Below, one piece after another: positions 26,919-38,388 of a DNA stretch of 64,000 nt. The DNA lies in contig NZ_CP072380.1 in NCBI RefSeq assembly GCF_018128285.1, forward strand, positions 310,001-374,000, given 5' to 3'. Origin of the DNA: Atopobium sp. oral taxon 416 (GTDB lineage Bacteria; Actinomycetota; Coriobacteriia; Coriobacteriales; Atopobiaceae). The translations under genes were made by a program, and so were the position numbers. Every line of letters begins with the position of its first letter. Position 1 is the first letter of the stretch. Below the pieces are notes generated by a model. That model made no database searches, was not told the DNA's origin, and saw only the letters and a list, made by a program, of their open reading frames with translations.

Positions 26919-27859
26919 TGTGCGAGACGAAGAATGATGGCACGAAGGCCCTCCTGTCCGTACGCGATTTGAAGCAGTATTTCGAGATTCCTGGTGGACA
27001 CATCGTCAAAGCGGTCGACGGCATCTCGTTTGATATCTACCCAGGAGAGACCTTTGGGCTGGTAGGTGAGTCCGGTTCCGGAAAATCTACAACGGGTCGG
27101 GCAGTGATCCGGCTCGATGACATTACATCGGGATCTATCACGTTCGAGGGGATGGATATATCAGGCAGGCTGATGCCTGATGTGGAGCAAAAGCTCCGCA
27201 CTGACATGTCGATGGTCTTTCAGGATCCCATGGCTTCGCTCAATCCCTATCACAAGGTCATCGATACCATAGCAACTGGATTGGACGCTCATTTTCCACA
27301 TATGAATCTCAAAGAACGGGAGACGAAGGTCTTCGAGATGATGGATCGTGTCGGTCTTTCGCACTCGCAGGCAAACCGCTATCCCAGTCAGTTCTCAGGC
27401 GGACAACGACAGAGGGTCGGCCTTGCGAGAGCCCTCATTATGAACCCGAAGCTTCTCATTGCCGATGAAGCCATATCGGCACTTGATGTCTCGATCCAGG
27501 CTCAGGTCGTCAATCTCATGAAAGATATCCAGGAGGAGACGGGAACTGCCTATCTCTTCATTGCACACGACCTGTCTATGGTCCGCTACATTTCTCAGCA
27601 TATTGCCGTCATGCATTTGGGCCATATCGTGGAGCAGGGGACCACTGATGAGATTTTCAGGAATCCTATCCACCCCTATACAAAGTCATTGATATCGGCA
27701 ATCCCACGTCTCAATCCCATCACTGAGCGCATGAGAAAGCCTCTCTCATATGACAAGGATGACCTTGGTATAAAATACGAGGAGGGCTGCTATCATCTGG
27801 TGGCTACTGGACATGCTGTACTGGGTACAGATGATGAGCTTACTCAATGGGTGAATTGA
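26918..27859 (+). CDS. Dpp/Opp-type ABC ATPase 2
   Basis: A 313-residue DppF/OppF-type ATPase. Walker A is [14 protein letters not shown], the Q-loop [12 protein letters not shown], the signature [15 protein letters not shown], and Walker [15 protein letters not shown]; the usual P after DE is A, but the catalytic Glu is present. The H-loop is IAHDLSMV. The ATG shares its first base with the stop of ATPase 1 (TGATG), and GGAG lies 7 nt upstream. The C-terminus beyond the nucleotide-binding domain is short and less conserved ([14 protein letters not shown]) and keeps the cysteine-bearing GCYH segment of this subfamily. Confidence 0.85.
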   Translation: MCETKNDGTKALLSVRDLKQYFEIPGGHIVKAVDGISFDIYPGETFGLVGESGSGKSTTGRAVIRLDDITSGSITFEGMDISGRLMPDVEQKLRTDMSMVFQDPMASLNPYHKVIDTIATGLDAHFPHMNLKERETKVFEMMDRVGLSHSQANRYPSQFSGGQRQRVGLARALIMNPKLLIADEAISALDVSIQAQVVNLMKDIQEETGTAYLFIAHDLSMVRYISQHIAVMHLGHIVEQGTTDEIFRNPIHPYTKSLISAIPRLNPITERMRKPLSYDKDDLGIKYEEGCYHLVATGHAVLGTDDELTQWVN

Positions 27860-27883
27860 AGTTCTTCTCTCACGGGAGGATAT

Positions 27884-28717
27884 GTGAATAGCATCAGGCA
27901 GGGGCACGAGCAGGAAGCGAGATCTCATACCTTCGATTCCAATACCAATGGGCTTCTGTATCTCCAGCTTGAGACAGAGCTCAAGCAGGCAATTCTGGAT
28001 GGAAAGTACGGCGTAGGAGAGCGCATACCCACAGAGCAGGAACTCTGCGATATGTTTGGCATGAGCCGCATCACGGTACGGCGGGCTGTGCAGGACCTTG
28101 TGGAAGAGGGCCTCTTAAACAAGGTCCGTGGCCGTGGCACGTTCGTTGCAGTGCCCAAGCACATACTCGGTGCACAGCCAGCACCTGAACGCGGCTTTGG
28201 CGATATGTCGAGCACCGGAAAACGAACTGTTCATAAGGTTCTTGAGAAAAGTGTCGAACATGCAGATACAGATTTGGGCAAGCTTCTTGGGATAGCTCCT
28301 GGAGCCGAGGTGTACTACATACGTCGTCTAATCCTCGAAGAGAACTTCCCGATGGCAATTGACAATCTCTTTGTTTCGGCGAAACGCTTCCCTGATCTTC
28401 CTGATCTCCTGCATGATGACACGTCGTTCTATGAACTTGTAGACGAGCACTATCAGTATAAGTTTGGGATGGAGAGTCTTACACTGGATGCCTCTACGGC
28501 GCGTGGAGACGAAGGAACTCTCTTAAGGTGTCCTGTCGGATCCCCCCTCTTCATTTTGCGCAAGAAGATGTACTGCGCCAATGGAGTCCCGATGCACTAT
28601 TCGAAGAGCATCGTACGGGCGGATAGGATTTCGTATCACTTCGAAGTCGATCGTGATGGACATGTTGTCAACCAAGGCAAGGAGTTCTCTCTGACAGTTG
28701 GAGGATCAGCCGTATAG
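27884..28717 (+). CDS. GntR-family regulator of fructosamine operon
   Basis: A 277-residue GntR/HutC-subfamily regulator. A winged helix lies at about residues 23-90 (GERIPTEQELCDMFGMSRIT, RRAVQDLVEEGLL, VRGRGTFV). A UTRA ligand-binding domain lies at about 110-265 (VYYIRRLILEENFPMAID, PLFILRKKMYCANG). GTG 27884 is chosen because GGGAGG ends 4 nt upstream. It is the last gene of the operon, as in the Bacillus and enteric frl operons where FrlR is also GntR-type. It probably represses the promoter at 19997 and responds to a phosphorylated fructosamine; this is inferred by analogy. An IS30 relic begins 14 bp after its stop. Confidence 0.8.
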   Translation: MNSIRQGHEQEARSHTFDSNTNGLLYLQLETELKQAILDGKYGVGERIPTEQELCDMFGMSRITVRRAVQDLVEEGLLNKVRGRGTFVAVPKHILGAQPAPERGFGDMSSTGKRTVHKVLEKSVEHADTDLGKLLGIAPGAEVYYIRRLILEENFPMAIDNLFVSAKRFPDLPDLLHDDTSFYELVDEHYQYKFGMESLTLDASTARGDEGTLLRCPVGSPLFILRKKMYCANGVPMHYSKSIVRADRISYHFEVDRDGHVVNQGKEFSLTVGGSAV

Positions 28718-28731
28718 CTGTGCCTGACCTG

Positions 28732-29851
28732 TGTCAATATTTCGGACGGCAGATTGTCAAGCTGAGTGCAACATCTCCTTAAAGACCTCGTTGGCTGTCC
28801 TGTATTTCAGGACCTTCCTCGCCCTGTCACAGATCAGCTCCACCGCATGCTGCACCTCCTCATCCGTGACCTTGCTGAAGTCGTTGCCCTTAAGGGAAGA
28901 ACTTGCGCAGGAGCCCGTTGGTGTTCTTAACTGTCGGCTTTTGCCATAGATGGTGAGGGTGGCAGAAGTAGAACTGCACGCCTCCCAAGGCCTTTGTGAG
29001 CCCTGCATGCCCTGCGAGCTGCTTGCCCCACTTAGGCGTGAGCGTCTCGAGGGGACGTCCTTGTAGCAGCCCGACCTCAGCCTTAGAGACACTCCCGCTG
29101 TCGTGGTGGCATCTTCTTGCGACAAGCAGCCTCACTGCCCTGTCGGCAAGCACGAGCAGGCACACGGGTCCCGCTGCCACGAGCGTGTCGTCTACCCACT
29201 CTCCGAGGCAAGACCTCGCATCGGCCTGCTTTGGTCTCTCCTTTACGCTGTGTAAGATCTTGATCTTGCCCTTTGGTCTTAGGCCTCTTGCTGCGATCCT
29301 CTTCCCCTTCCTGCGCAGGTGGTGCCGCACCTGGCCTTCGGGGCCGGATCCCGGCAGGTCGAGGGTGGCGGCTTGGACCTGCCGGTAAGAATAGTCGGCA
29401 GGCTCAACGACGCACCTGCCGCCACCCTCGAGCCTGAGATATAGTCTATCTCCTCCAGGGACCAGTGTCTGTCCATGATGAGTAAGCGCACCTTCTGCGT
29501 AAGCGCAGGGTCTGAAAGCCGCCTTTTCGCCCTGCATCTCCTGCGGCGCTCATCCGCCCTCCTTTTGGGCAGTACATGCCCTAAAGCGTCCGTGCCGTGC
29601 GTTCCTCTTGAGCTTGTGGCAGACGCTGGAGCTGTCCTTGCCGATCTCTGCCGCGATATAGGCAATTGACCTTCCCTTGTGCCACGCAGCTTGGCTATGC
29701 AGTTTCTCTCCTGTGGGCTAAGATGTGTGTAGTGGCACATTCCTTCCAGCTTTCGACGTTGATTGAGACAACCAACATCGTAGCCTTCCGAAGTGTGCCA
29801 TGCTTGCATTCAGCGGGCTATCCTGTTGCACTTAGAATGCTAATCCGCCGT
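28732..29851 (-). mobile_element. IS30-family element copy 2, frameshifted
   Basis: Same element as copy 1. The transposase runs on the minus strand from an ATG at 29740 (MCHYTHLSPQERNCIAKLRG) to a stop at 28757, across at least three frames. The middle frame has LIMDRHWSLEEIDYISG and the last frame AKLLG-like TANEVFKEMLHSA. The left end TGTCAATATTTCGGACGGC is the same sequence that lies outside the right end of copy 1 (2631-2646, reverse strand), so it is probably the outermost part of the terminal repeat. The frameshifts make it inactive. Confidence 0.8.
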
Positions 29852-30188
29852 GGCAAAGAAAGACCTCGCCACGGCACTATCGCAGCAGGTGCCCAAGCGG
29901 CTGCAGGAGAGCCTCACATCGTTGTTTTTAAGCCCATAGAGCAGGCAAGACAAGTGCCCCAGCCACTTCGTAGAAGACCCCATGGAAGAAAAGCAGGAAC
30001 TCGCGCAGCCTTCGCTGCATCGCATTGACGAGCCCGAGCTCGCCGTGCACGGCCTTCTTCGCCACGCTCGCCGTGTGCTTGAAGACCCCAGGCGAGGAGA
30101 GCCACGCGCGCATATCCTGCATGGTCGTCAGTGGCGACCCATAAGCTGTCGATGATGCCTGAAAGGGCATCTGTCAGCTCTTCTGAGC
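29852..30188 (-). pseudogene. Fragments of IS3-type transposase and unknown ORF
   Basis: Right after the IS30 end the minus strand reads DVRLSCSRLGTCCDSAVARS followed by FFAT. This is the IS3 DDE-domain segment containing the catalytic region before the final Glu (compare VRLSVGRTGSCHDNAVAKSF in the adjacent IS3 copy). The rest, up to 30188, contains a minus-strand frame with VNAMQRRLREFLLFFHGVFY that I cannot assign. Both are debris trapped between two insertion sequences. Confidence 0.4.
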
Positions 30189-31583
30189 TGTAATCTTTTG
30201 GTGGACAGTGGGATTCAGGGACTGGCAACAGATATGCTCTGTCCAGATACCCACCTACCAACACCAGCAGATTGAAGCGATGAGATGTCAGTGAGCGCAA
30301 GCGAGATAGAGAAGGCAAAGTCCCGCACGAAGCCAGGGACACCCAAACACTACACTGAAGGAGTATTGCCTCGAGGCCATCGACTACTACAGGAAGGCAC
30401 GTAAGGCCAACCCGAAGAAGAGCATCAGAGGATGCGCCGCGAAGCTTAAGGGTCAACGACAAGACCTTAAACGACTGGATCATCAAGCACTCAAAGACCA
30501 AAAGGGTCACCCAGGAAAGGACCGACGAGCACAAGCAGCTCGACGCAGTGAACAGGCGCATACACGAGCTCGAAAGCGAGAATAAGTTCCTAAAAAGTGG
30601 CAGCCTTCTTCGCCGGAAGCCTCTGACGAAGGACAGGTTTTAGCTCATGCTGGAGAAGAGGGCAACCTACAGCGTCTCGATGATGGAGCGCGTACTGGAG
30701 GTGAGCAGGGCTCACTTCTACAGATGGCTCAAGGCCAAAGGCGGCGAGGACCTATGGGGTCCTATCAAGGAAGCCATCTGCGCGATATGGGAGGAAAGCG
30801 ACAGGCGCTTTAGCTTTTGCTAGGTCTGATCCAAGCTCACAGGTGACCCGAAGTTACGCAAAATTTACAGGCACGACCCGCTACCGTGTGCGCAGGTGCA
30901 TGGCTAAGCTAGGCATCTGCGGTATCTGATCCAATGCCTCCAAGAGAACGATACTGCCCGCACCGGATACCCCCGAGCGCCCCGCCCTCACCCGGCGCGA
31001 CTTTTCGTGTCTTGTGCCGACAGCCAAGCTCGTGGGTGATACAACCTATCTCAAGACCACGGCAGGCTTTATATATCTTACCGTCGCGCACCATCTGTGC
31101 ACACACATGGTGGTGGGCTGAAGCATACAGGACAACATGAGGGCAGGGCTTGTCGTCTTTGCCCTGAAGATGGCATATTCGCGCGGATACGTGGCTGGAG
31201 GGGCCATATTCTAAGCAGCCCAGGCAGCCAGTACATAAGCTCAGAGCTGACCGCCTGCTCAGCCGTACACGACGTGAGGCTCTCCGTGGGGAGAACCGGA
31301 AGCTGCCACGACAATGCTGTAGCCAAATCCTTCTTCGCCACGCTCAAGAACGAGTAGTACTACCACAAGCGCCTCTCGGATGCATCCACGACCAAGCACA
31401 AGGCACACGAGTTTATCGAGTCGTACTACAACCGCTTCCGCCCGCATAAGTCCATAGGAGATCGCGTACCGGCAGAGGTGATGCAGGAGTTCTTCGAGCG
31501 CTTCGAGAGAGGCCTTACATACGATCCAAAGGTGATGCAGACCGCATAAAAAATCTGAGATTCCTCTGTCCATTATATTGACA
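30189..31583 (+). mobile_element. IS3-family element copy 1, degenerate
   Basis: A 1395-bp element. The left end TGTAATCTTTTGGTGGACAG and the right end, read inwards TGTCAATATAATGGACAG, are imperfect inverted repeats. OrfA remnants start near 30287 (MSVSASEIEKAKSRTK). OrfB starts at 30647 (MLEKRATYSVSMMERVLEVS) and reaches SVGRTGSCHDNAVAKSFFAT and YYNRFRPHKSIGDRVPAEVM near the end. Stops and frameshifts occur after FSFC, around 31120 and 31210, and at NE-stop-YYH. Copies 2 and 3 at 58663 and 61570 share most of these lesions, which suggests spread of an already damaged or programmed-frameshift element, or shared decay. Confidence 0.8.
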
Positions 31584-32148
31584 GGGCTCAATTTGCTTCA
31601 AGTTCTCTGCCAGCACAGAAAGTGCCCGGCAGATGTGGTGGACATCGCAGGAGGGTCCTTCTGTCAGCTCACGTGCGAACTGTGCAGTCGCCCTTTTGGA
31701 CGAGGGCTCTATCACACGTCCGTATATGAGTCTGGACAGGATCGAGTCCAGATCGTCTGGACAGGATCGAGTCCAGATCATATTCGGCCTTGCTTCGCGA
31801 CTGTATGCCCTTGCATATCTCAGGAAGCCCGAGTGCTGTGTAGATATCCTGCAAGAAGAGGTAGCCACAGTTGAACGTACGTCGTTTGCCGGCCTCTATC
31901 TGTCTTGTGGGGTCATAGAAGATAGTGACTTTGCGGGTGAGTTCGCCCTCCTGCTCTGTCATCCGCCTTGCCTCTTCCCTGGCCCAGCCCATCACGTCCG
32001 TGCCCGAGGGGAGCATCCCCTCGAGCTCGGATCTGGTCCCAAGTCTCCTTACGATCTTTGAGGTGGACCTGCCGGTCCTCCTGTCCCGATAGGTCTTGGC
32101 TATATAGAAGGTCTCGCTGGCCTTGGTCCTTGTTAGCTGAACCTTCAT
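31584..32148 (-). pseudogene. IS1634-family transposase N-terminal fragment
   Basis: The minus strand begins at ATG 32148 with MKVQLTRTKASETFYIAKTY, then STSKIVRRLGTRSELEGMLP and RQIEAGKRRTFNCGYLFLQD, the typical N-terminal half of an IS1634 (IS4-like) transposase. A second frame continues DSILSRLIYGRVIEPSSKRA and EGPSCDVHHICRALSVLAEN. The frame is broken by a precise 25-bp tandem duplication (31730-31754 repeated at 31755-31779). The catalytic C-terminal half is lost at the IS3 end (31583). Confidence 0.8.
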
Positions 32149-32675
32149 ATCTTTACCCAATCCACATGCAACTGACACCAAATACCACAGATACATCTAC
32201 CATAAACCGACGCATAAGAAAAGCCACAAATCCCAGGTAGATCCAGAAATTTGTGGCTTGAATTAGTTCGATGATTGTCGGCTAAGTGTCAAAGTCCCGG
32301 GATGCAGCAGCAGAATGATGTGTCTTGGCATAAAGGCACTTTGGGCATGTGGCCACGATAATCTTTGTGGCGTTTTGTGTAGCTCAAGTGCAGACATGAT
32401 ATGGAAACGGCTTAATTGCCATGCTGGCCTATAATTCTTCTAGCTGGTATTTAAAAACAAACAAGCAAATCGCTGTGCCGTTCATATGGAAGCTGGCTTG
32501 CGAATTGCTCCCGCTGCATGGGTGGACCAGTCTGCGAGGCATATGTTTTCTGGCGTTATAGATATCGAGGTTCTTCTGTCCTCTCAGGAAGGTAGCGGAT
32601 ATGCTTGCAATGATGCTTGTACGGATGGATGTGGTGTGAGTCGTTCATGCGCCAGGCGTCTGCGCGAGGTGGAAG
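32149..32675. other. Intergenic region before polysaccharide cluster
   Basis: No convincing gene. A 65-codon plus-strand frame (32486-32683) overlaps the start of the glycosyltransferase gene, but it has no recognisable domain and unusual composition. A TATAAT at 32430-32435 could be the -10 box of the cluster promoter, although no good -35 is present 17 bp upstream. A small dyad GAAATTTGTGGC / GCCACAAATCCC-like pair lies at 32220-32260 and could be the 3' end of a transcript from the left. Confidence 0.4.
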
Positions 32676-33575
32676 ATGAGTGACGCCATCTCGCTTGTCA
32701 TTCCTACACTGAATGCAGAGTCTGAGATTGTCGCTTTGCTGGAAAAGCTGTGCAGTCAGACCCGCCATATCGATGAAATTGTGGTTGTTGATTCATCCTC
32801 TGACGATGGAACAGCTGAGAAGGCCGCAGCTTTTGCAGCAAAGCATGATCAGGTATCCGTGCACTCAATCGACCGCAAGGACTTCCGCCATGGCGGAACG
32901 AGAGACCTTGCGTTGCGCGAATGGACGACTGGCGACTTTGTGCTGTTCATGACACAGGATGCGGTTCCGGCTAATGACAGATATGTTGCAAGCATTCTTG
33001 CACCCTTCGAGGATGAAGCAGTTGCGGTATCTTCTGGCAGGCAGCTGCCTAAGGCTGATGCACGTTGCTTCGAGCGTCTGGTGCGAGGATTTAACTACCC
33101 AGAAGAGTCCTTCGTTCGTGGCAAGGATGATCTGCCGATATACGGAATCAAGACGTTCTTCATTTCTGATGTTTGCTCAGCCTACCGGCGTTCTGCTTAT
33201 CTGGAATGCGGCGGCTTTGCCAAAGAACTTATGATGAGCGAAGATATGTACATGGCAGCAAAACTCGTTGTAGATGGCTATCATGTAGCTTATGCGGCTG
33301 ATGCGCAGGTATACCACTCTCACAATCTCACTCCGAAACAGCAGTACTCGCGCAATTTCGCTATCGGGAAGTTCTTGGAAGAAAACAAGGACATCCTGAT
33401 GGGTACATCGGAGATTGGCGACGGCAAGAAGCTTGCGACTCATGTAGCAGGTGAGCTTCTTCGCAGCGGACATATCGGCGAGCTCTGCGCATTCGGCGCC
33501 GATTGCACGGCTCGCTTTCTCGGAAACAGAGCCGGGCGAAAAGCTGCCCGCAAAGACATGACGGAAGGACGATAG
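32676..33575 (+). CDS. Family 2 (rhamnosyl-type) glycosyltransferase
   Basis: A 299-residue GT-A glycosyltransferase. The nucleotide-binding start ISLVIPTLNAESEI is at residues 5-18, IVVVDSSSDDGTAE at about 35-48, and DFRHGGTRDLAL at about 68-79. The HGGTRN/D motif and the later FFISDVCSAYRR and MSEDMYMA segments are characteristic of bacterial rhamnosyltransferases that use dTDP-L-rhamnose. The catalytic ED pair is in MSEDM. There is no signal peptide or clear membrane span, so it is probably cytoplasmic and membrane-associated. It lies directly before rmlA, with the stop 3 bp away, consistent with use of the rhamnose donor made by the next three genes. GAGGT precedes the ATG. Confidence 0.8.
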   Translation: MSDAISLVIPTLNAESEIVALLEKLCSQTRHIDEIVVVDSSSDDGTAEKAAAFAAKHDQVSVHSIDRKDFRHGGTRDLALREWTTGDFVLFMTQDAVPANDRYVASILAPFEDEAVAVSSGRQLPKADARCFERLVRGFNYPEESFVRGKDDLPIYGIKTFFISDVCSAYRRSAYLECGGFAKELMMSEDMYMAAKLVVDGYHVAYAADAQVYHSHNLTPKQQYSRNFAIGKFLEENKDILMGTSEIGDGKKLATHVAGELLRSGHIGELCAFGADCTARFLGNRAGRKAARKDMTEGR

Positions 33576-33578
33576 GAT

Positions 33579-35502
<1,924 letters not shown>

Positions 35503-35514
35503 GGAGACAGGTAC

Positions 35515-36981
35515 ATGTCTGAGTTCGCATTCGAAAAAGATCTTGAAGTCCACGAGACCGACATAGACGGCCTCAAGGTCGTGGAGCTCTCCGTGCATGG
35601 AGACTCGAGAGGCTGGTTCAAGGAGAACTGGCAGAGGGCCAAGATGGTGTACTTGGGAATCCCCGACTTCCATGTCGTGCAGAACAACATCTCCTTCAAC
35701 GCGGAGAGGGGCGTCACGCGTGGCATCCATGCGGAGCCATGGAACAAGTTCATCTCCGTCGCCACGGGTTCCATCTTTGGCGCATGGGTCGATCTCAGGG
35801 CCGGCTCTGCCACCTTCGGGAAGGCCTACACCACGACGCTCGATCCCTCCCGTGCCATCTATGTCCCGAGAGGCGTTGGCAACTCCTTTCAGGCCCTGGA
35901 GGACGGCACGGCCTATACCTACCTCGTGGATGCGTACTGGTCGGCGGAGCTCAAGCGCACCTACACCTTCGTGAACCTAGCGGACCCCGATCTTGCTATC
36001 AAGTGGCCCATCCCGCTCTCTAAAGCCATACTCTCCGAGGCAGACCTCCACCATCCGTATCTCAAGGATGTCGTCCCCATGGTCCCGAAGAGGACGCTCG
36101 TGACAGGATGCAGGGGACAGCTGGGACGGGCCGTGCGGCAGCTCGCCGAGAGCAGGGGCCTCCTCACCTCCTTCGACTTCTGTGATATCGATACCTTCGA
36201 CTTCTCGGATCCTTCTTCCTACTCCGAGTACGACTGGGACCTCTATGGTACCGTGATCAACTGCGGTGCCTGGACAGCGGTGGATAAGGCGGAGACCCCA
36301 GAAGGCCGCGTCTCCTGCTGGGAGGCGAACGCCCAAGGCCCGGCCCTGCTCGCACGCACCTGTGCAGAGCATGGCATCGTGCTCGTTCACATCTCCTCCG
36401 ACTACGTCTTCGACGGGACGAAGGAGCCCCACACGGAGACAGAGCCCTTCAGCCCGCTTTCCGTCTACGGCCAGTCCAAGGCAGCAGGAGACCTCGCCGT
36501 CGCAGGATGTCCGAAGCACTATATCCTGAGGAGCTCTTGGGTCATAGGGGACGGTCACAACTTTGTGAAGACCATGGCTTCGCTCTCCGACAGGTGCGCA
36601 GACCCCGATGATACCCTTGACCACGTCACCGTCGTGGACGACCAGCTGGGACGTCTCACCTTCACGCGTGACATGGCGGCAGCTATCTTCCATCTTCTGG
36701 ACACCCATGTGGCATATGGCACCTACGGCTGCACAGGATCGGGGGCTGTGAAGAGCTGGGCGGACATAGCACGTGCCGTCTTCCAGCAGAGGCACGGCAA
36801 CGGCAGTGCTGTTGTGCCCGTCTCCACCAAGGAATACTACGCATCCGCTAAGGGACCCATAGCCCTCAGGCCGGTGCACTCTGCCCTTTCGCTCGCCAAG
36901 CTCGAGGCTGCAGGCTTCCACATGCCCGACTGGGAGGAAGAGCTCACGAAATACCTTTCTTCACTTCTGGAGAGCCGTTAG
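35515..36981 (+). CDS. rmlCD: Fused dTDP-rhamnose epimerase/reductase
   Basis: A 488-residue fusion. Residues 1-185 form an RmlC-like cupin epimerase (FKENWQRAKM, GVTRGIHAEPWNKF with the catalytic His at about 72, GAWVDLRAGSATFGK, VPRGVGNSFQALEDGTAYTY). Residues 193-488 form an RmlD reductase (LVTGCRGQLGRAV, VINCGAWTAVDKAE, VHISSDYVFDG, and YGQSKAAGD with the YxxxK pair). The two parts catalyse the last two steps to dTDP-L-rhamnose. Such fusions are known in Coriobacteria, Bifidobacterium and some Firmicutes. GGAGACAGGTAC precedes the ATG. The epimerase half has AEPWNK where stand-alone RmlC usually has YQ.P..Q.K, so it is a divergent variant. Confidence 0.9.
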   Translation: MSEFAFEKDLEVHETDIDGLKVVELSVHGDSRGWFKENWQRAKMVYLGIPDFHVVQNNISFNAERGVTRGIHAEPWNKFISVATGSIFGAWVDLRAGSATFGKAYTTTLDPSRAIYVPRGVGNSFQALEDGTAYTYLVDAYWSAELKRTYTFVNLADPDLAIKWPIPLSKAILSEADLHHPYLKDVVPMVPKRTLVTGCRGQLGRAVRQLAESRGLLTSFDFCDIDTFDFSDPSSYSEYDWDLYGTVINCGAWTAVDKAETPEGRVSCWEANAQGPALLARTCAEHGIVLVHISSDYVFDGTKEPHTETEPFSPLSVYGQSKAAGDLAVAGCPKHYILRSSWVIGDGHNFVKTMASLSDRCADPDDTLDHVTVVDDQLGRLTFTRDMAAAIFHLLDTHVAYGTYGCTGSGAVKSWADIARAVFQQRHGNGSAVVPVSTKEYYASAKGPIALRPVHSALSLAKLEAAGFHMPDWEEELTKYLSSLLESR

Positions 36982-36984
36982 AAA

Positions 36985-38388
36985 ATGAAATACGTACAGA
37001 TAAACGCCTACTCTGGCGGATGGGCAGAAAACATCGTATTCAAGAAGCACAAGGAGCTCATCGCCAACGGCAACGAGTCTTGGGTCTTTTGGGCACGCGG
37101 TGACCATGAGCAGGATGAACACATGCAGAGGATTGCGTCTCTGCCCGAGGTATGCCTGGATGGCGGGCTGACACGCCTCGACGGTAGGCCTGGTTTCCAC
37201 TCTAAGGGAATCACGCGGCGTCTGCTTTCAAAGCTTGATAAGATTGATCCCGATATCGTCCATCTTCACGTGCTCACTGGCTATTACATCAATGTGGAGA
37301 TGCTCTTCGAGTGGCTTGCTCGCCATCGTTGCAAGGTCATCTGGACTCTCCATGATTGCTGGGATTTTACAGGTCACTGCACCCACTTCACCTATGTAAA
37401 GTGTGACCAGTGGAAGAATGGTTGTGCGTTCGCTGCATCTTGTCCCCAGAAGCGGGAGTACCCGGAGACCATTGCGGGTGACGCTGCCGTGCAATGGTCC
37501 TACGAGCACAAGAGGAAGCTCTTCACAATGTTGCCTCCCGAGCGGGTGCAGCTCATCACACCATCGCAGTGGCTAGCTGACCTTGTGAAGCAGAGCTATC
37601 TTGCCAAATACGATGTGGAGGTCGTGCACAACACCATCAACACGGACATCTTCAAGCCGACGCCCTCTGACTTCAGAGAGCGATACGGACTGGGAAATCG
37701 CTTTGTCGTACTTGGTGTCGCTTCCAAGTGGAGTGAACGAAAGGGCCTCAAAGACTTCGTGCGATTGGCGAATGATCTCGACTCTGAACGCTTTGCTATC
37801 GTTCTCGTTGGGCTTTCTGAGAAACAGATCAAGCAGATTAAGCACGAGGCAGAGAACATTGTGGCCCTGCCGCGTACGGAGAGTCAAGAAGAACTCGCGA
37901 AGGCTTATACGGCGGGAGACGTCCTCCTCAATCCGAGTGCGGAGGAAACCTTTGGGATGAATGTTGCCGAGGCGGAAGCATGCGGTGCCGACGCTGTCGT
38001 TGTTGAGGGTTCAGCTTGTGCCGAGGTAGCTGACCCGGCCAAGACTGTGACCATTCCCATGGATCTTTCGGGCTTGGAAGTCACCATTGTAAAACTCGCG
38101 AGGGGGGGTCGCATGATTCTGATGCCTAAGACACAGAATGGATTGCAGCTGGCGGCTATCTACAGCGCAGTGGATGTGCTCTTCAACCCGACGGTAGAGG
38201 ACAACTATCCAACTGTCAACTTAGAGGCCGAGGCTTGTGGCACGTCCGTAGTGACTTATGACACGGGCGGGTGTCGGGAGACTGTTGCTCGATATCCCCT
38301 ATCGTCGTATGTGGTGGATGGTTACGAGCCTGCGCTAAGGGTTCTTTTTTTACTGATGACCGGAACGGTGAATTATGGACAATGCTAA
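36985..38388 (+). CDS. Chimeric family 4 glycosyltransferase
   Basis: 467 residues with GT-B fold features. The N-terminal acceptor domain (VQINAYSGGWAENIVF, DIVHLHVLTGYYINVE, WTLHDCWDFTGHC) resembles WcaC/Rhamnan-type GT4 enzymes. The donor domain is at about 200-370 (NTINTDIFKP, GVASKWSERKGL). The EX7E-type motif appears twice: LLNPSAEETFGMNVAEAEAC at about 313-332 and LFNPTVEDNYPTVNLEAEAC at about 395-414. A normal GT4 has one, so the end (from about residue 376) appears to be the tail of a second GT4 gene joined by recombination. It then stops without the usual C-terminal helix. Whether it is active is uncertain. Confidence 0.7.
   Translation: MKYVQINAYSGGWAENIVFKKHKELIANGNESWVFWARGDHEQDEHMQRIASLPEVCLDGGLTRLDGRPGFHSKGITRRLLSKLDKIDPDIVHLHVLTGYYINVEMLFEWLARHRCKVIWTLHDCWDFTGHCTHFTYVKCDQWKNGCAFAASCPQKREYPETIAGDAAVQWSYEHKRKLFTMLPPERVQLITPSQWLADLVKQSYLAKYDVEVVHNTINTDIFKPTPSDFRERYGLGNRFVVLGVASKWSERKGLKDFVRLANDLDSERFAIVLVGLSEKQIKQIKHEAENIVALPRTESQEELAKAYTAGDVLLNPSAEETFGMNVAEAEACGADAVVVEGSACAEVADPAKTVTIPMDLSGLEVTIVKLARGGRMILMPKTQNGLQLAAIYSAVDVLFNPTVEDNYPTVNLEAEACGTSVVTYDTGGCRETVARYPLSSYVVDGYEPALRVLFLLMTGTVNYGQC

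Noticed and set aside
32486-32683. Small ORF of 65 codons overlapping the start of the first glycosyltransferase
   Set aside because: No ribosome-binding site, no recognisable domain and odd composition. It could be a leader peptide, but nothing supports it.
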